Positions 36,132-41,965 of a DNA stretch of 41,965 bases are shown here, piece after piece. The DNA is from CAYZJD01 sp964483455. Lineage in GTDB: Bacteria > Acidobacteriota > Terriglobia > Bryobacterales > Bryobacteraceae. The stretch lies in assembly GCA_964483455.1 (NCBI GenBank), contig CAZACK010000041.1, positions 1-41,965 of the forward strand. The letters run 5' to 3'. Made by a program: the position numbers and the translations under genes. Position 1 is the stretch's first letter; the number at the start of each line of letters is the position of its first letter. The notes below the pieces were generated by a model. That model was not told where the DNA came from. It saw nothing but the letters and a program-made list of their open reading frames with translations, and made no database searches.

Positions 36132-36786
36132 GGCTGGCAGGGCTGGCATCTTCATCACCTTCGAGGGCATGGACGGCAGCGGCAAGTCCACCCAGATGAA
36201 GCGCCTGGCCGAGCGGCTGCGAGCCGAGGGCCGGGAAGTGCTGGAGAACTATGAGCCCGGCGGCACGCCGATCGGCGGCCAGATCCGCCGCATCCTGCTC
36301 GACTCGGCGAACCAGGAACTGTGCCCCACCACGGAACTGCTTCTTTACTTCGCCTGCCGGGCGCAGAACGTCGAGCAATCGATCCTCCCTGCCCTGCGCC
36401 GCGGCGCGATCGTCCTCTCGGACCGCTTCACCGATTCCACCCTCGCCTACCAGGGCATGGGCCGCGGTTTGGGCGCGCAGGTGGTTCGCGATCTCGACCG
36501 CATTTCCTGCCACGGCCTCGTCCCCGACCTCACCATCCTGATTGACATCGACCTCGAGACGAGCCTGGAACGGGCGCAGACTCGCAACCGGGCGACCACC
36601 GACTCCCAGACGCGCATGGACGACCAGGCCGTCGAGTTCCACCGCCGCGTTCATGACGCCTATGCGCGGATGGCGGCGGAAGAGCCGCGGCGGTTCGTCG
36701 TCGTCGACGGCCGGGCCGATGTCGAGGCAGTCGCCCGCGCGGTCTGGCAAGCGGTGCGGTCGAGGATCGAGGCGCTCGATGTTTGA
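36118..36786 (+). CDS. tmk: Thymidylate kinase
   Basis: Makes dTDP from dTMP. The 222-aa protein has the P-loop FEGMDGSGKST (14-24), the DR(F/Y) motif SDRFTDSTLAYQGMGRG and the LID region TRNRATTDSQTRMDDQ; the first and the second with Glu-Pro-Gly-Gly-Thr (EPGGTPIGGQIRRIL) are fully typical. Overlaps the glycosylase gene by 14 bp at its start and the holB gene by 8 bp at its end, the order tmk-holB being conserved in bacteria. Start ATG at 36118; the family usually begins close to GxFITFEG, so a start a few codons later cannot be excluded. Confidence 0.95.
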   Translation: MCTTEAGRAGIFITFEGMDGSGKSTQMKRLAERLRAEGREVLENYEPGGTPIGGQIRRILLDSANQELCPTTELLLYFACRAQNVEQSILPALRRGAIVLSDRFTDSTLAYQGMGRGLGAQVVRDLDRISCHGLVPDLTILIDIDLETSLERAQTRNRATTDSQTRMDDQAVEFHRRVHDAYARMAAEEPRRFVVVDGRADVEAVARAVWQAVRSRIEALDV

Positions 36787-37810
36787 AGATTTCTTCGGCA
36801 ACGAGCGCGTGCAGACCACCCTCGAGCGGATGATCGCCGGAGGCCGCATCCCGCACACCATCCTGCTGGCCGGAGCCGAAGGCGTCGGCAAAGCCACGCT
36901 CGCCCGCCGCTTCGCCGCGCGGCTGCTGGGTGACCGGGAGAAGATCGAGCGGGACGACCTGAGCCTTCCTCACAACCAGGAACTGTTGGCCGACAGGGAG
37001 AAGTGGCCTGGCGACCGGCGCGTCGAGGAGCCGCTGCTGTTTGCTTCACACCCCGACTTCGTCACCTTTCCGCCGGATGGCCCGCTGCGCCAGATCTCGA
37101 TCCAGCAAATGCGCCTCCTCAAGGACCGCGCGCGCTTCAAGCCGTTGCGCGGCGATCGGAGGGTCTTCCTCATCGACCGCATCGACCAGGCCAACGAACA
37201 AGCCGCCAACTCGCTGCTGAAGACTCTCGAGGAGCCGCCCGAGCACCTGGTTCTGGTCCTGACCGCCGAGAACCCATACGACCTGCTGCCGACCATCCGG
37301 TCGAGAGCCGTGCCGCTGTATCTGACCTCGCTGCCGGCGGAGACGATGCGGGAGTTCTGTACGTCCCGTCAGCTTGATGACGCCGAGAGGCGGATGGCCT
37401 TGGCCGCCGGCTCGCCGGGAGTGGCGGTGACGCTGGATCTCGCGCTGTACGACCGCCGCCGCGCGGCAATGCTCGGCCTGCTCCAGGCGGCCTCCGGAGC
37501 CGCGAACTTCGGCGCTTGGCTGCGCTACGCCGACGAGATCGCCGCCGCGCGCTCGGAGAAGCTCGACCACTACCTGAAGGTGCTCTACGGCCTGCTCCGC
37601 GACCTGCTCGTGCTCCAGCAAGGGGGAGATGAGCTGCGCAACATCGACAAGCGCGCCGAGTTGGCGCAACTCGCAGCCCGCGTGTCGTTCCAGTGGCTGC
37701 GGGCGGCAACTCGAAAGGTCGACGAGCTGTCCAACCTCGTCCGCCGCAACATCCAAAAGAGCATCGCCCTGGACGCGCTGATCCTCGATCTGCGAACCAC
37801 GATGGGGTGA
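36779..37810 (+). CDS. holB: DNA polymerase III delta-prime subunit
   Basis: Clamp-loader subunit, 343 aa. It shows GNERVQTTLERMIAGGRIPHT, a modified P-loop GAEGVGKATLARRFA (32-46), the LIDRIDQANEQAANSLLKTLEEPPEHL segment (split; about 135-160) and sensor motif SRAVPLYL. The cysteine-rich zinc module that many delta-prime proteins carry near residue 50-90 is absent here; the stretch is REKIERDDLSLPHNQELL instead. The ATG overlaps the tmk stop region by 8 bp. Its last 20 or so codons (37734-37794) are duplicated exactly at 38888-38948, so this 3' end is one side of a direct repeat that flanks a toxin-antitoxin pair. Confidence 0.94.
   Translation: MFEDFFGNERVQTTLERMIAGGRIPHTILLAGAEGVGKATLARRFAARLLGDREKIERDDLSLPHNQELLADREKWPGDRRVEEPLLFASHPDFVTFPPDGPLRQISIQQMRLLKDRARFKPLRGDRRVFLIDRIDQANEQAANSLLKTLEEPPEHLVLVLTAENPYDLLPTIRSRAVPLYLTSLPAETMREFCTSRQLDDAERRMALAAGSPGVAVTLDLALYDRRRAAMLGLLQAASGAANFGAWLRYADEIAAARSEKLDHYLKVLYGLLRDLLVLQQGGDELRNIDKRAELAQLAARVSFQWLRAATRKVDELSNLVRRNIQKSIALDALILDLRTTMG
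37734..37794 (+). repeat. Direct repeat, left copy (within 3' end of holB)
   Basis: 61 bp identical, base for base, to 38888-38948 in the same orientation, offset 1154 bp. It ends five codons before the holB stop. Sequence on both sides of the two copies is unrelated, so the boundary is sharp. It resembles the attachment-site duplication left by integration at a gene's 3' end. Confidence 0.95.
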
Positions 37811-37834
37811 GGAGCAATGAATGTTCCCAGGCGG

Positions 37835-37882
37835 TTGGGCGCAGCCGGGGCGAAACTATGTTAAAGTGTACAGTGAGTACAC
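37835..37882 (+). promoter_or_regulatory. Promoter and operator of the toxin-antitoxin operon
   Basis: A -35-like TTGGGC (37835-37840), 16 bp spacer and -10-like TATGTT (37857-37862) are followed by a perfect inverted repeat GTGTAC-AGTGA-GTACAC (37866-37882) that ends five bases before the antitoxin ATG. The operator lies at the expected transcription start, as for autoregulated Phd-type antitoxins. Confidence 0.7.
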
Positions 37883-37887
37883 AATCT

Positions 37888-38166
37888 ATGGAAACAGTGA
37901 AGATCGGCATCCGCGAGTTTCGCGAAAACCTCGCGGGTTATCTCGAGTCGGGCAGGCCTCTCGCCATCACGCGTCATGGCCGGACGCTCGGATTCTACCT
38001 CCCGGCGCAAAAGCGCAGCCGGAAGGCTGCACTCGATGCCATGCGCGCGGCGGCGAAGGCCCTGGACGCGATGATCGCATCGTGGGGTGCAACGGAAGAC
38101 GAACTGATGGAGGAGTACAAACAGATCCGTCGCGCCGCCCGCGAGAAGAAATGCAATGCCGGCTAA
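37888..38166 (+). CDS. Phd/YefM-family antitoxin
   Basis: A 92-aa protein whose N-terminus METVKIGIREFRENLAGYLE, followed by SGRPLAITRHGRTLGFYLP, is the DNA-binding Phd/YefM fold. The rest is helical and charged (about 45-92) and would wrap the toxin. It is followed, with an 11-bp overlap, by a PIN-domain toxin. Phd/YefM is one of the known antitoxin partners of PIN (VapC-like) toxins. The ATG at 37888 is preferred over one at 37858 because the earlier one falls within the predicted -10 box and precedes the operator palindrome. It should repress its own operon through that palindrome; the toxin probably acts as corepressor. Confidence 0.88.
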   Translation: METVKIGIREFRENLAGYLESGRPLAITRHGRTLGFYLPAQKRSRKAALDAMRAAAKALDAMIASWGATEDELMEEYKQIRRAAREKKCNAG

Positions 38167-38578
38167 GGCCCTCGTGGCGGATGCCAACATCCTGGTGAGG
38201 GCCCTCCTTGGCAAGAGAGTGCGCCAGGTGATCGAGGCTAGCGCTGAGGCGGTGTCATTCTACGTTCCGGAAGTTGCCTACGCGGAAGCGGAGGAACACG
38301 TGGCTGCGCTGGCGATCAAGCGCGGCGCCGATCCGGAGGCGGTGCTCGCATTCCTTCGGGCCTTGAGCCGTCTGATGGATCTGGTTGGCGCCGATGTTTA
38401 CGGCGAGTTCGAAGACGAGGCTCGAGAGCGGCTGGGAAATCGCGATCCCGAAGACTGGCCGATTCTGGCCACTGCGCTGGCGCTCGGATGCCCCATTTGG
38501 ACAGAAGATGCTGTTTTTTTTGGATGCGGTGTGGCTACGTGGACTTCCAATCGCGTCCAGGTGTTCTTGCGCACTTGA
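38156..38578 (+). CDS. PIN-domain (VapC-like) ribonuclease toxin
   Basis: A 140-aa PIN-domain protein, presumed magnesium-dependent ribonuclease. The acidic active-site set is visible: D9 in VADANILVRALL, E44 in AYAEAEEH, D100 in RDPEDWPILATALALG and D118 in WTEDAVFFG. The end GVATWTSNRVQVFL is also typical of this PIN subgroup. The ATG overlaps the antitoxin gene by 11 bp. A T8 homopolymer (about 38513-38520) lies in the coding region next to the VFF residues and the frame stays open, so the gene looks intact. The natural target is unknown; VapC relatives cut initiator tRNA or rRNA. Confidence 0.9.
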   Translation: MPAKALVADANILVRALLGKRVRQVIEASAEAVSFYVPEVAYAEAEEHVAALAIKRGADPEAVLAFLRALSRLMDLVGADVYGEFEDEARERLGNRDPEDWPILATALALGCPIWTEDAVFFGCGVATWTSNRVQVFLRT

Positions 38579-38654
38579 GGCAGGAGGCCAAAGTAGACAG
38601 CGCGTACTCCAGCTCGCCGGAACGTTACGCGACGATCGAGCCTGGGTCGGAGTC

Positions 38655-38676
38655 GTGACGGCAAACACGCCGTCAC
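38655..38676. repeat. Perfect short hairpin downstream of the toxin gene
   Basis: GTGACGGC-AAACAC-GCCGTCAC. A stem-loop downstream of the toxin-antitoxin operon is the expected place for a terminator, but no T tract follows, so the role is open. Confidence 0.6.
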
Positions 38677-38887
38677 GTCTTAGATCAACGCGAGGCCGGC
38701 ATAGCAAAGAGCCAGACCTTTCGAGCAACCGCCGCGGCGGCGAATCAAAGCAGGGTGGCCGGTCTCATGAAGACAGGATACAGGAAGGGGAGTACGGCAG
38801 CATGCGGAGCCGTTGTCAGAAGTAAGCCTGCCCGCGTTTGCGGCCGCTTGGCCGCCCCGGCTTCGCCTCCACGGCGGTAACACCCCG

Positions 38888-38948
38888 ACCTCGTCCGCCG
38901 CAACATCCAAAAGAGCATCGCCCTGGACGCGCTGATCCTCGATCTGCG
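38888..38948 (+). repeat. Direct repeat, right copy (fragment of holB 3' end)
   Basis: Exact match to 37734-37794. It retains the same reading frame (LVRRNIQKSIALDALILDL) and then diverges to an alternative end, ATGRG and stop at 38967. A stop codon at 38878-38880 in that frame leaves it untranslatable as a gene, so it is a displaced fragment rather than a second holB. Confidence 0.95.
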
Positions 38949-39074
38949 GGCGACAGGGCGAGGCTGAAACCGTCAGCCGGGCGTAACATCCTGCCGTTCG
39001 CCCCATTTCCGTTTCCACCCGTGTTTCCTCTCGCCGGGCCGACGGGACGCCGTCAAGGTCCGATCCCGGGGGCC

Positions 39075-39124
39075 TTGACAGCGGCCTCGTTCTTGGAGTA
39101 GATTATAAATGAATGAGTCATTCA
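39075..39124 (+). promoter_or_regulatory. Promoter and palindromic operator of the TetR gene
   Basis: TTGACA (39075-39080), 18 bp, then TAGATT (39099-39104; TATAAA overlaps at 39104-39109), followed by the perfect 15-bp palindrome TGAATGA-G-TCATTCA (39110-39124), seven bases before the ATG at 39132. The palindrome sits at the transcription start, so the TetR protein very likely represses its own gene. Confidence 0.8.
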
Positions 39125-39131
39125 GTATTTT

Positions 39132-39857
39132 ATGCCCAGACACCGTCCTCCCCGCCGGCTGCATGAACTCGTCCAGGCCGCCGGCCGCGTCTTCCTCGTT
39201 AAGGGCTACCGGCAAGCTCAGATTGCCGACGTCGCCCGCGCCATGCGTATCGCCCCCGGCACAGTCTACCTCTACGCCGAAAGCAAAGAGGCCCTCTTCG
39301 ACCTCGTGGTCCGGTCCAGCCTGGATTCCGGCTTCCTGGACGGCAATTGGGAGCTTCCGGTGAAGACCCCGTTCGCGGGCAGCACCTTGGAGTTCATCAA
39401 GGCCTCAATGCGAACGGAAGCGAAGTTCCCTGCCCTGGAACGCGCGCTCCGCTCGCCGGCGTCCGATCCGGTCCGGGAACTGGGAGACCTCGTCCGCGAA
39501 CTCTTCCGGAAGACCTCCTCGCGATGGCTGGCCCTCAAGCTCCTGGAACGGTGTGCGTTGGACTGGCCGGAGCTTGCCGGGCTGTGGTTCGCGGATCGCC
39601 GGCTGCGGCTGATGAAGCAATTGGCGCGATACCTGGCGAGCAGGATGTCGGCCGGGAAGCTCCGCCAGGCGCCCGACATCGCCGCCGCGGCGCGTCTGAT
39701 CCTCGAAATGGTGGCGGCCCTGGCGATGCACTGCCGGACGGACCCGTATGCGACGGCGATCGACCAGTCCGTGGCCGAAGAGGTCGTTGTGGACGCCGTC
39801 GTCCACGCTTACAAGCTGGCGAAGACTCGACCGCCCATGTCGTTCAGAGGAGGCTAG
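39132..39857 (+). CDS. TetR/AcrR family transcriptional repressor
   Basis: A 241-aa regulator. The helix-turn-helix is in residues about 10-58: LHELVQAAGRVFLVKGYRQA, then IADVARAMRIAPGTVYLYAESKEAL (TetR-N, with the typical TVYLYAESKE). The remaining residues form the ligand-binding all-helical domain, which is divergent and rich in Arg and Leu, so the ligand cannot be named. A perfect palindrome lies just upstream as the probable operator. The next two genes follow without gaps, so it should control a small membrane protein and a methyltransferase besides itself. Confidence 0.93.
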   Translation: MPRHRPPRRLHELVQAAGRVFLVKGYRQAQIADVARAMRIAPGTVYLYAESKEALFDLVVRSSLDSGFLDGNWELPVKTPFAGSTLEFIKASMRTEAKFPALERALRSPASDPVRELGDLVRELFRKTSSRWLALKLLERCALDWPELAGLWFADRRLRLMKQLARYLASRMSAGKLRQAPDIAAAARLILEMVAALAMHCRTDPYATAIDQSVAEEVVVDAVVHAYKLAKTRPPMSFRGG

Positions 39858-39861
39858 AACC

Positions 39862-40083
39862 ATGAAGTTGAGGCATTTCTACCCGCTGTTGGGATTCGCC
39901 CTGCCGGCGCTGGTGATCGGCTGCGGGTTCGTCATACCCAGGAGCTGCATCGCCGGCGTCAACGAGCTGAGCCTCGGTTTTGGCACGACCGTGCTGGGTG
40001 CGTGCCTGACCTACCTGGCCGGCATTCGCGCGGCGCTCCGGTCAACCGGCCGGCCGAGGGGGAAGAGCCATGCGGCGTCCTGA
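39862..40083 (+). CDS. Small two-helix membrane protein
   Basis: A 73-aa protein with two hydrophobic segments (about 7-25 and 40-58) and a basic C-terminus (RSTGRPRGKSHAAS). The ATG is 4 bp after the TetR stop with AGAGGAGG as ribosome site, and the end overlaps the methyltransferase gene by 14 bp, so it is a real operon member. The segment ALVIGCGF contains a cysteine resembling a lipobox but lacks a clear signal layout. No family is recognised. Confidence 0.72.
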   Translation: MKLRHFYPLLGFALPALVIGCGFVIPRSCIAGVNELSLGFGTTVLGACLTYLAGIRAALRSTGRPRGKSHAAS

Positions 40084-40822
40084 GTTCCTCGCGCGCCACG
40101 GCCGGCGGCCGGAGGGATGGTTCGGGCGTCTTCTGGCCACCTGGATGGCCTGGGAGACAAGCAAGGAGAATGACGCGGCGCTCGCCCTGCTGGAGATCCG
40201 GCCAGCGGATTGCGTGCTCGAGATCGGATTCGGCCACGGACGCTCCATCGCCGCCGTTGCGAAGCTGACGCGCGGCGGGTTGGTCGCCGGTGTTGACTTC
40301 TCACCCGACATGGTCGCTATGGCCAGGCGCCGCAACTGCGCGCTGGTAGACCAGGGGCTCGTTGACCTCCGGCAAGCAGACAGCCTGCGTCTTCCTCTTG
40401 CGGACAATTCCTTTGATCGAGCGTGGTCGGTCCACACTGTGTACTTCTGGGACGAGCCAGTCGCCCACATGAAAGAAGTGCGGCGCGTTCTCAAAGAGGG
40501 TGGACGATTCGTTCTGGGGTTCCGGCCCGCGAGCGAGGAGATGCGGCGGGCCTTCCCTGCATCCGTGTACACGTTTCGTCCGGCGGACCAGATCCGTCAG
40601 ATGCTGCTGGCAGCTGGCTTTCACGATGTCCGTCTTGTGGGGCGGGGGACCTCAGCCCGAGGGGCCATCTTCGCCGTCGCGTCGACGAAGCAGAACCCGG
40701 CCATCAGTGATCCTGCAAGCAGCGCCTGCCGGCGCGAGACATCGCCCGAAGAATCTCGACCCCAAGCTGGTGCGTACCTTTGTCGAACTGGGCTTCCGAC
40801 GAGTGGTCGATGCCGTTGGTGA
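40070..40822 (+). CDS. Class I SAM-dependent methyltransferase
   Basis: A 250-aa methyltransferase of the UbiE/Methyltransf_11 type. Motif I is CVLEIGFGHGRSIAAVA (about 48-64), then GLVAGVDFSPDMVAMARRR, LPLADNSFDRAWSVHTVYFW and the post-motif EVRRVLKEGGRFVLGFRP. The likely fold ends near SARGAIFAVASTKQ (about 207); the last 40 residues are Ser/Arg/Pro-rich, and are read from the strand opposite to the phosphorylase gene's 3' end, so the two converging genes overlap by 119 bp. Substrate unknown; it is likely co-regulated by the TetR repressor upstream. Confidence 0.85.
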   Translation: MRRPEFLARHGRRPEGWFGRLLATWMAWETSKENDAALALLEIRPADCVLEIGFGHGRSIAAVAKLTRGGLVAGVDFSPDMVAMARRRNCALVDQGLVDLRQADSLRLPLADNSFDRAWSVHTVYFWDEPVAHMKEVRRVLKEGGRFVLGFRPASEEMRRAFPASVYTFRPADQIRQMLLAAGFHDVRLVGRGTSARGAIFAVASTKQNPAISDPASSACRRETSPEESRPQAGAYLCRTGLPTSGRCRW

Positions 40823-41507
40823 CGTGGGCGACCACGCCGCATCGCACTCCGCGTGCGGCCCCGAACGCAAACAGGGACGCTGCCTGCATCTCTACCGCGA
40901 GGATGCCGCGTGCCGCGTGCCGCTCCAACTGCTCAAAGGTCTCCCGGTACGGTGCGTCCGTAGTCCAGACGGGCCCGGTAACAACCGGCAAACCGAGTCC
41001 GCGAAGCTCCTCCTGCAAGGCGGCCGCGAGGCCCACATCGCCTTCCACGTATTCCGCGGCGGGCAGGTAGTGGTACGACGTTCCTTCATCCCGGAGGGCT
41101 CTCGCCGAAACCACAAGGCTCGGTATCGTCAAGCCAGGCGATACCTGCCCCGCCGAGGTCAGCCCAAGAATGACGAGGGCGCCAGAGGCCACCAGTTGTT
41201 CCGCAACGAGGACCGCGTATGGGCCGCCGATCGTGCGTGCGATCAGCCCGAGGCAGTTGCCGTCCACTTCCACTGCCTCCATCGAGGTATGAAAGCAGGC
41301 CCACGACCACCATCGTTTGGCACGTCCGGTCGCGACCAGCCAGTCGGTCAGGTCCCCGTCGAATTCCAGGACGCACACGTCGGGCACCGGATCCGCCGGC
41401 AGCTTTCGCTCGGCTCGGACTGCCTCGATCAGACTCTCGGGCCTGAACGCGCTCGGTGCGTCCAGAGCGTGATCAAACAGCGGGGGATACTTCTTTTCGT
41501 TGGGCAT
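40704..41507 (-). CDS. Nucleoside phosphorylase (uridine phosphorylase-like)
   Basis: A 267-aa member of the PNP/UDP phosphorylase superfamily. Marks are TIGGPYAVLVAEQLVASGA (about 92-110), the phosphate-loop LGLTSAGQVSPGL, and the base-ribose segment GILAVEMQAASLFAFGAARG with the Glu-Met pair of uridine and related phosphorylases. The N-terminal third is not close to Escherichia coli Udp, so the nucleoside substrate is undecided. The start ATG at 41505-41507 lacks a strong ribosome site; the gene diverges from the ArsR-type gene (about 112-bp spacer) and converges with the methyltransferase gene (119-bp overlap). Confidence 0.86.
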   Translation of the reverse strand: MPNEKKYPPLFDHALDAPSAFRPESLIEAVRAERKLPADPVPDVCVLEFDGDLTDWLVATGRAKRWWSWACFHTSMEAVEVDGNCLGLIARTIGGPYAVLVAEQLVASGALVILGLTSAGQVSPGLTIPSLVVSARALRDEGTSYHYLPAAEYVEGDVGLAAALQEELRGLGLPVVTGPVWTTDAPYRETFEQLERHAARGILAVEMQAASLFAFGAARGVRCGVVAHVTNGIDHSSEAQFDKGTHQLGVEILRAMSRAGRRCLQDH

Positions 41508-41571
41508 CTTCTAGTCTGTCACCAGTAATGCTCTCAGATTCAAATACTTGCATCAAGGAAGCACAAGCCTC

Positions 41572-41611
41572 TTGACATTGGCGCAGTACTTCAATAGATT
41601 TTAAAGTACTG
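41572..41611 (+). promoter_or_regulatory. Promoter and inverted-repeat operator of the ArsR-type gene
   Basis: TTGACA (41572-41577), 17 bp spacer and TAGATT (41595-41600) form a near-ideal promoter. An inverted repeat CAGTACTT (41584-41591) / AAGTACTG (41604-41611) embraces the -10, so binding would block RNA polymerase. GAAGGAG follows as ribosome site before the ATG at 41620. Confidence 0.8.
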
Positions 41612-41619
41612 AAGGAGTC

Positions 41620-41965
41620 ATGGCGAACCGAAACCGCCGTTTCAAAACCGCCATCTACGAGCAGTTCGCTCGCATCGGCAAGGCCATCTCGAACCCCAGT
41701 CGGCTGGAACTGCTGGACCTCCTCTGCCAAGGCCCGCGGACCGTGGAAGCCCTCGCCAAGGAAGCCGGCCTGGGGCTGGCCAACACCTCCCAACATCTAA
41801 AGGCGCTTCGCGAGGCTCGACTGGTGGAGGGGGAAAAGGCCGGTCTGTATGTGACCTACCGTCTGGCCGACGAGCAGGTGTGCCAGTTCTTCCGGTCCCT
41901 TCGATCTTTGGCTGAGGCACGCCTCGCCGAGGTCGGGGAGATCACTCGCCGCTTCCTGGAAGCCC
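41620..41965 (+). CDS. ArsR-type regulator, probably with a C-terminal rhodanese domain beyond the window edge
   Basis: A 115-residue start of an ArsR-family repressor: YEQFARIGKAISNPSRLELL, LLCQGPRTVEALAKEAGLGL (helix-turn-helix with ANTSQHLKALREARLVEGEK) and the wing GLYVTYRLADEQV. This shape, followed by SLRSLAEARLAEVGEITRRF, is that of ArsR proteins which continue into a rhodanese sulfurtransferase domain; that domain would be past the right edge, so it is inference. No metal-binding cysteine pair is seen in the part shown. Its operator overlaps its promoter, so autorepression is likely. Confidence 0.88.
   Translation, partial: MANRNRRFKTAIYEQFARIGKAISNPSRLELLDLLCQGPRTVEALAKEAGLGLANTSQHLKALREARLVEGEKAGLYVTYRLADEQVCQFFRSLRSLAEARLAEVGEITRRFLEA

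Larger units (their letters stand above)
38579..39074. other. Gene-poor stretch with a perfect hairpin and a fragment of holB
   Basis: No convincing gene is seen. A perfect 8-bp inverted repeat GTGACGGC / GCCGTCAC (38655-38662 and 38669-38676, 6-nt loop) lies 77 bp after the toxin gene; it has no T run after it, so it is an uncertain terminator. From 38888 the 61-bp copy of the holB 3' end follows, opened by a TAA stop at 38878 and closed by TGA at 38965. Reading frames here differ from recognised proteins, and the region looks like remnant DNA. Confidence 0.7.

Noticed and set aside
38655..38676. Hairpin after the toxin as a rho-independent terminator
   Set aside because: The stem is perfect but no T tract follows, so a terminator is not supported and only the repeat is listed.
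38680..39018. 112-codon frame on the minus strand in the gene-poor stretch
   Set aside because: Covers the holB fragment antisense and unrelated DNA, with no recognised family or ribosome site.

Overview
The window looks like a high-GC Acidobacteriota chromosome, most likely Bryobacterales/Solibacteraceae-like. This is inferred from gene content: a complete Alternative Complex III cluster joined to a caa3 oxidase, a DUF5818-type small secreted protein, several Tat/Sec-exported hydrolases, and the block trm112-GT9-msbA-yicC-gmk-rpoZ-coaBC-udg-tmk-holB. A run of 10 Ns at 23812-23821 shows a draft assembly joined across a gap. Nearly all DNA is coding, many neighbours overlap by ATGA or GTGA, and TTG/GTG starts are frequent.

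Region 1 (1-10890, minus strand) is a respiratory operon read right to left: actA, actB, actC, actD, actE, actF, a small membrane protein, a SCO copper chaperone, coxB with a fused cytochrome c domain, and ctaD, which runs off the left edge. It has a clear promoter at 10859-10888. Together these form a quinol:cytochrome c oxidoreductase and an A2-type (YS-motif) caa3 oxygen reductase. Region 2 (10950-18025) is mixed housekeeping: an FmdB-like zinc ribbon, an M14 metallopeptidase, a frameshifted small secreted protein, ribA, a LytS-like sensor kinase, cysE, a degenerate receiver protein and tRNA-Ser(GCU). Region 3 (18081-29242) is catabolic and secretory: a large clan GH-D glycosidase, a beta-propeller/DUF1080 fusion coupled to a cupin, an amidohydrolase after the gap, a D-threonine aldolase-like enzyme, a DUF5818 protein and an S9 peptidase.

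Region 4 (29338-37810, plus strand) is a compact core operon for envelope synthesis, nucleotide metabolism, CoA synthesis, transcription and DNA maintenance. Region 5 (37811-41965) is accessory: a Phd/PIN toxin-antitoxin pair with its own promoter and operator, a gene-poor stretch, a TetR regulator with a membrane peptide and a methyltransferase, a nucleoside phosphorylase, and an ArsR-type regulator cut by the right edge.

The most unusual signals are these. (1) An exact 61-bp copy of the holB 3' end lies 1154 bp downstream, so the toxin-antitoxin module sits between direct repeats like a small island integrated at a gene end. (2) An inverted-repeat element lies inside actE and encodes the core of its lipoprotein signal peptide. 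(3) Three further dispersed repeats (14479, 24784, 34060) share that element's design of short tandem 7-13-nt units. (4) A secreted-protein gene is broken by an apparent one-base deletion in a G run. (5) Three promoters in the accessory region are joined to palindromic operators.
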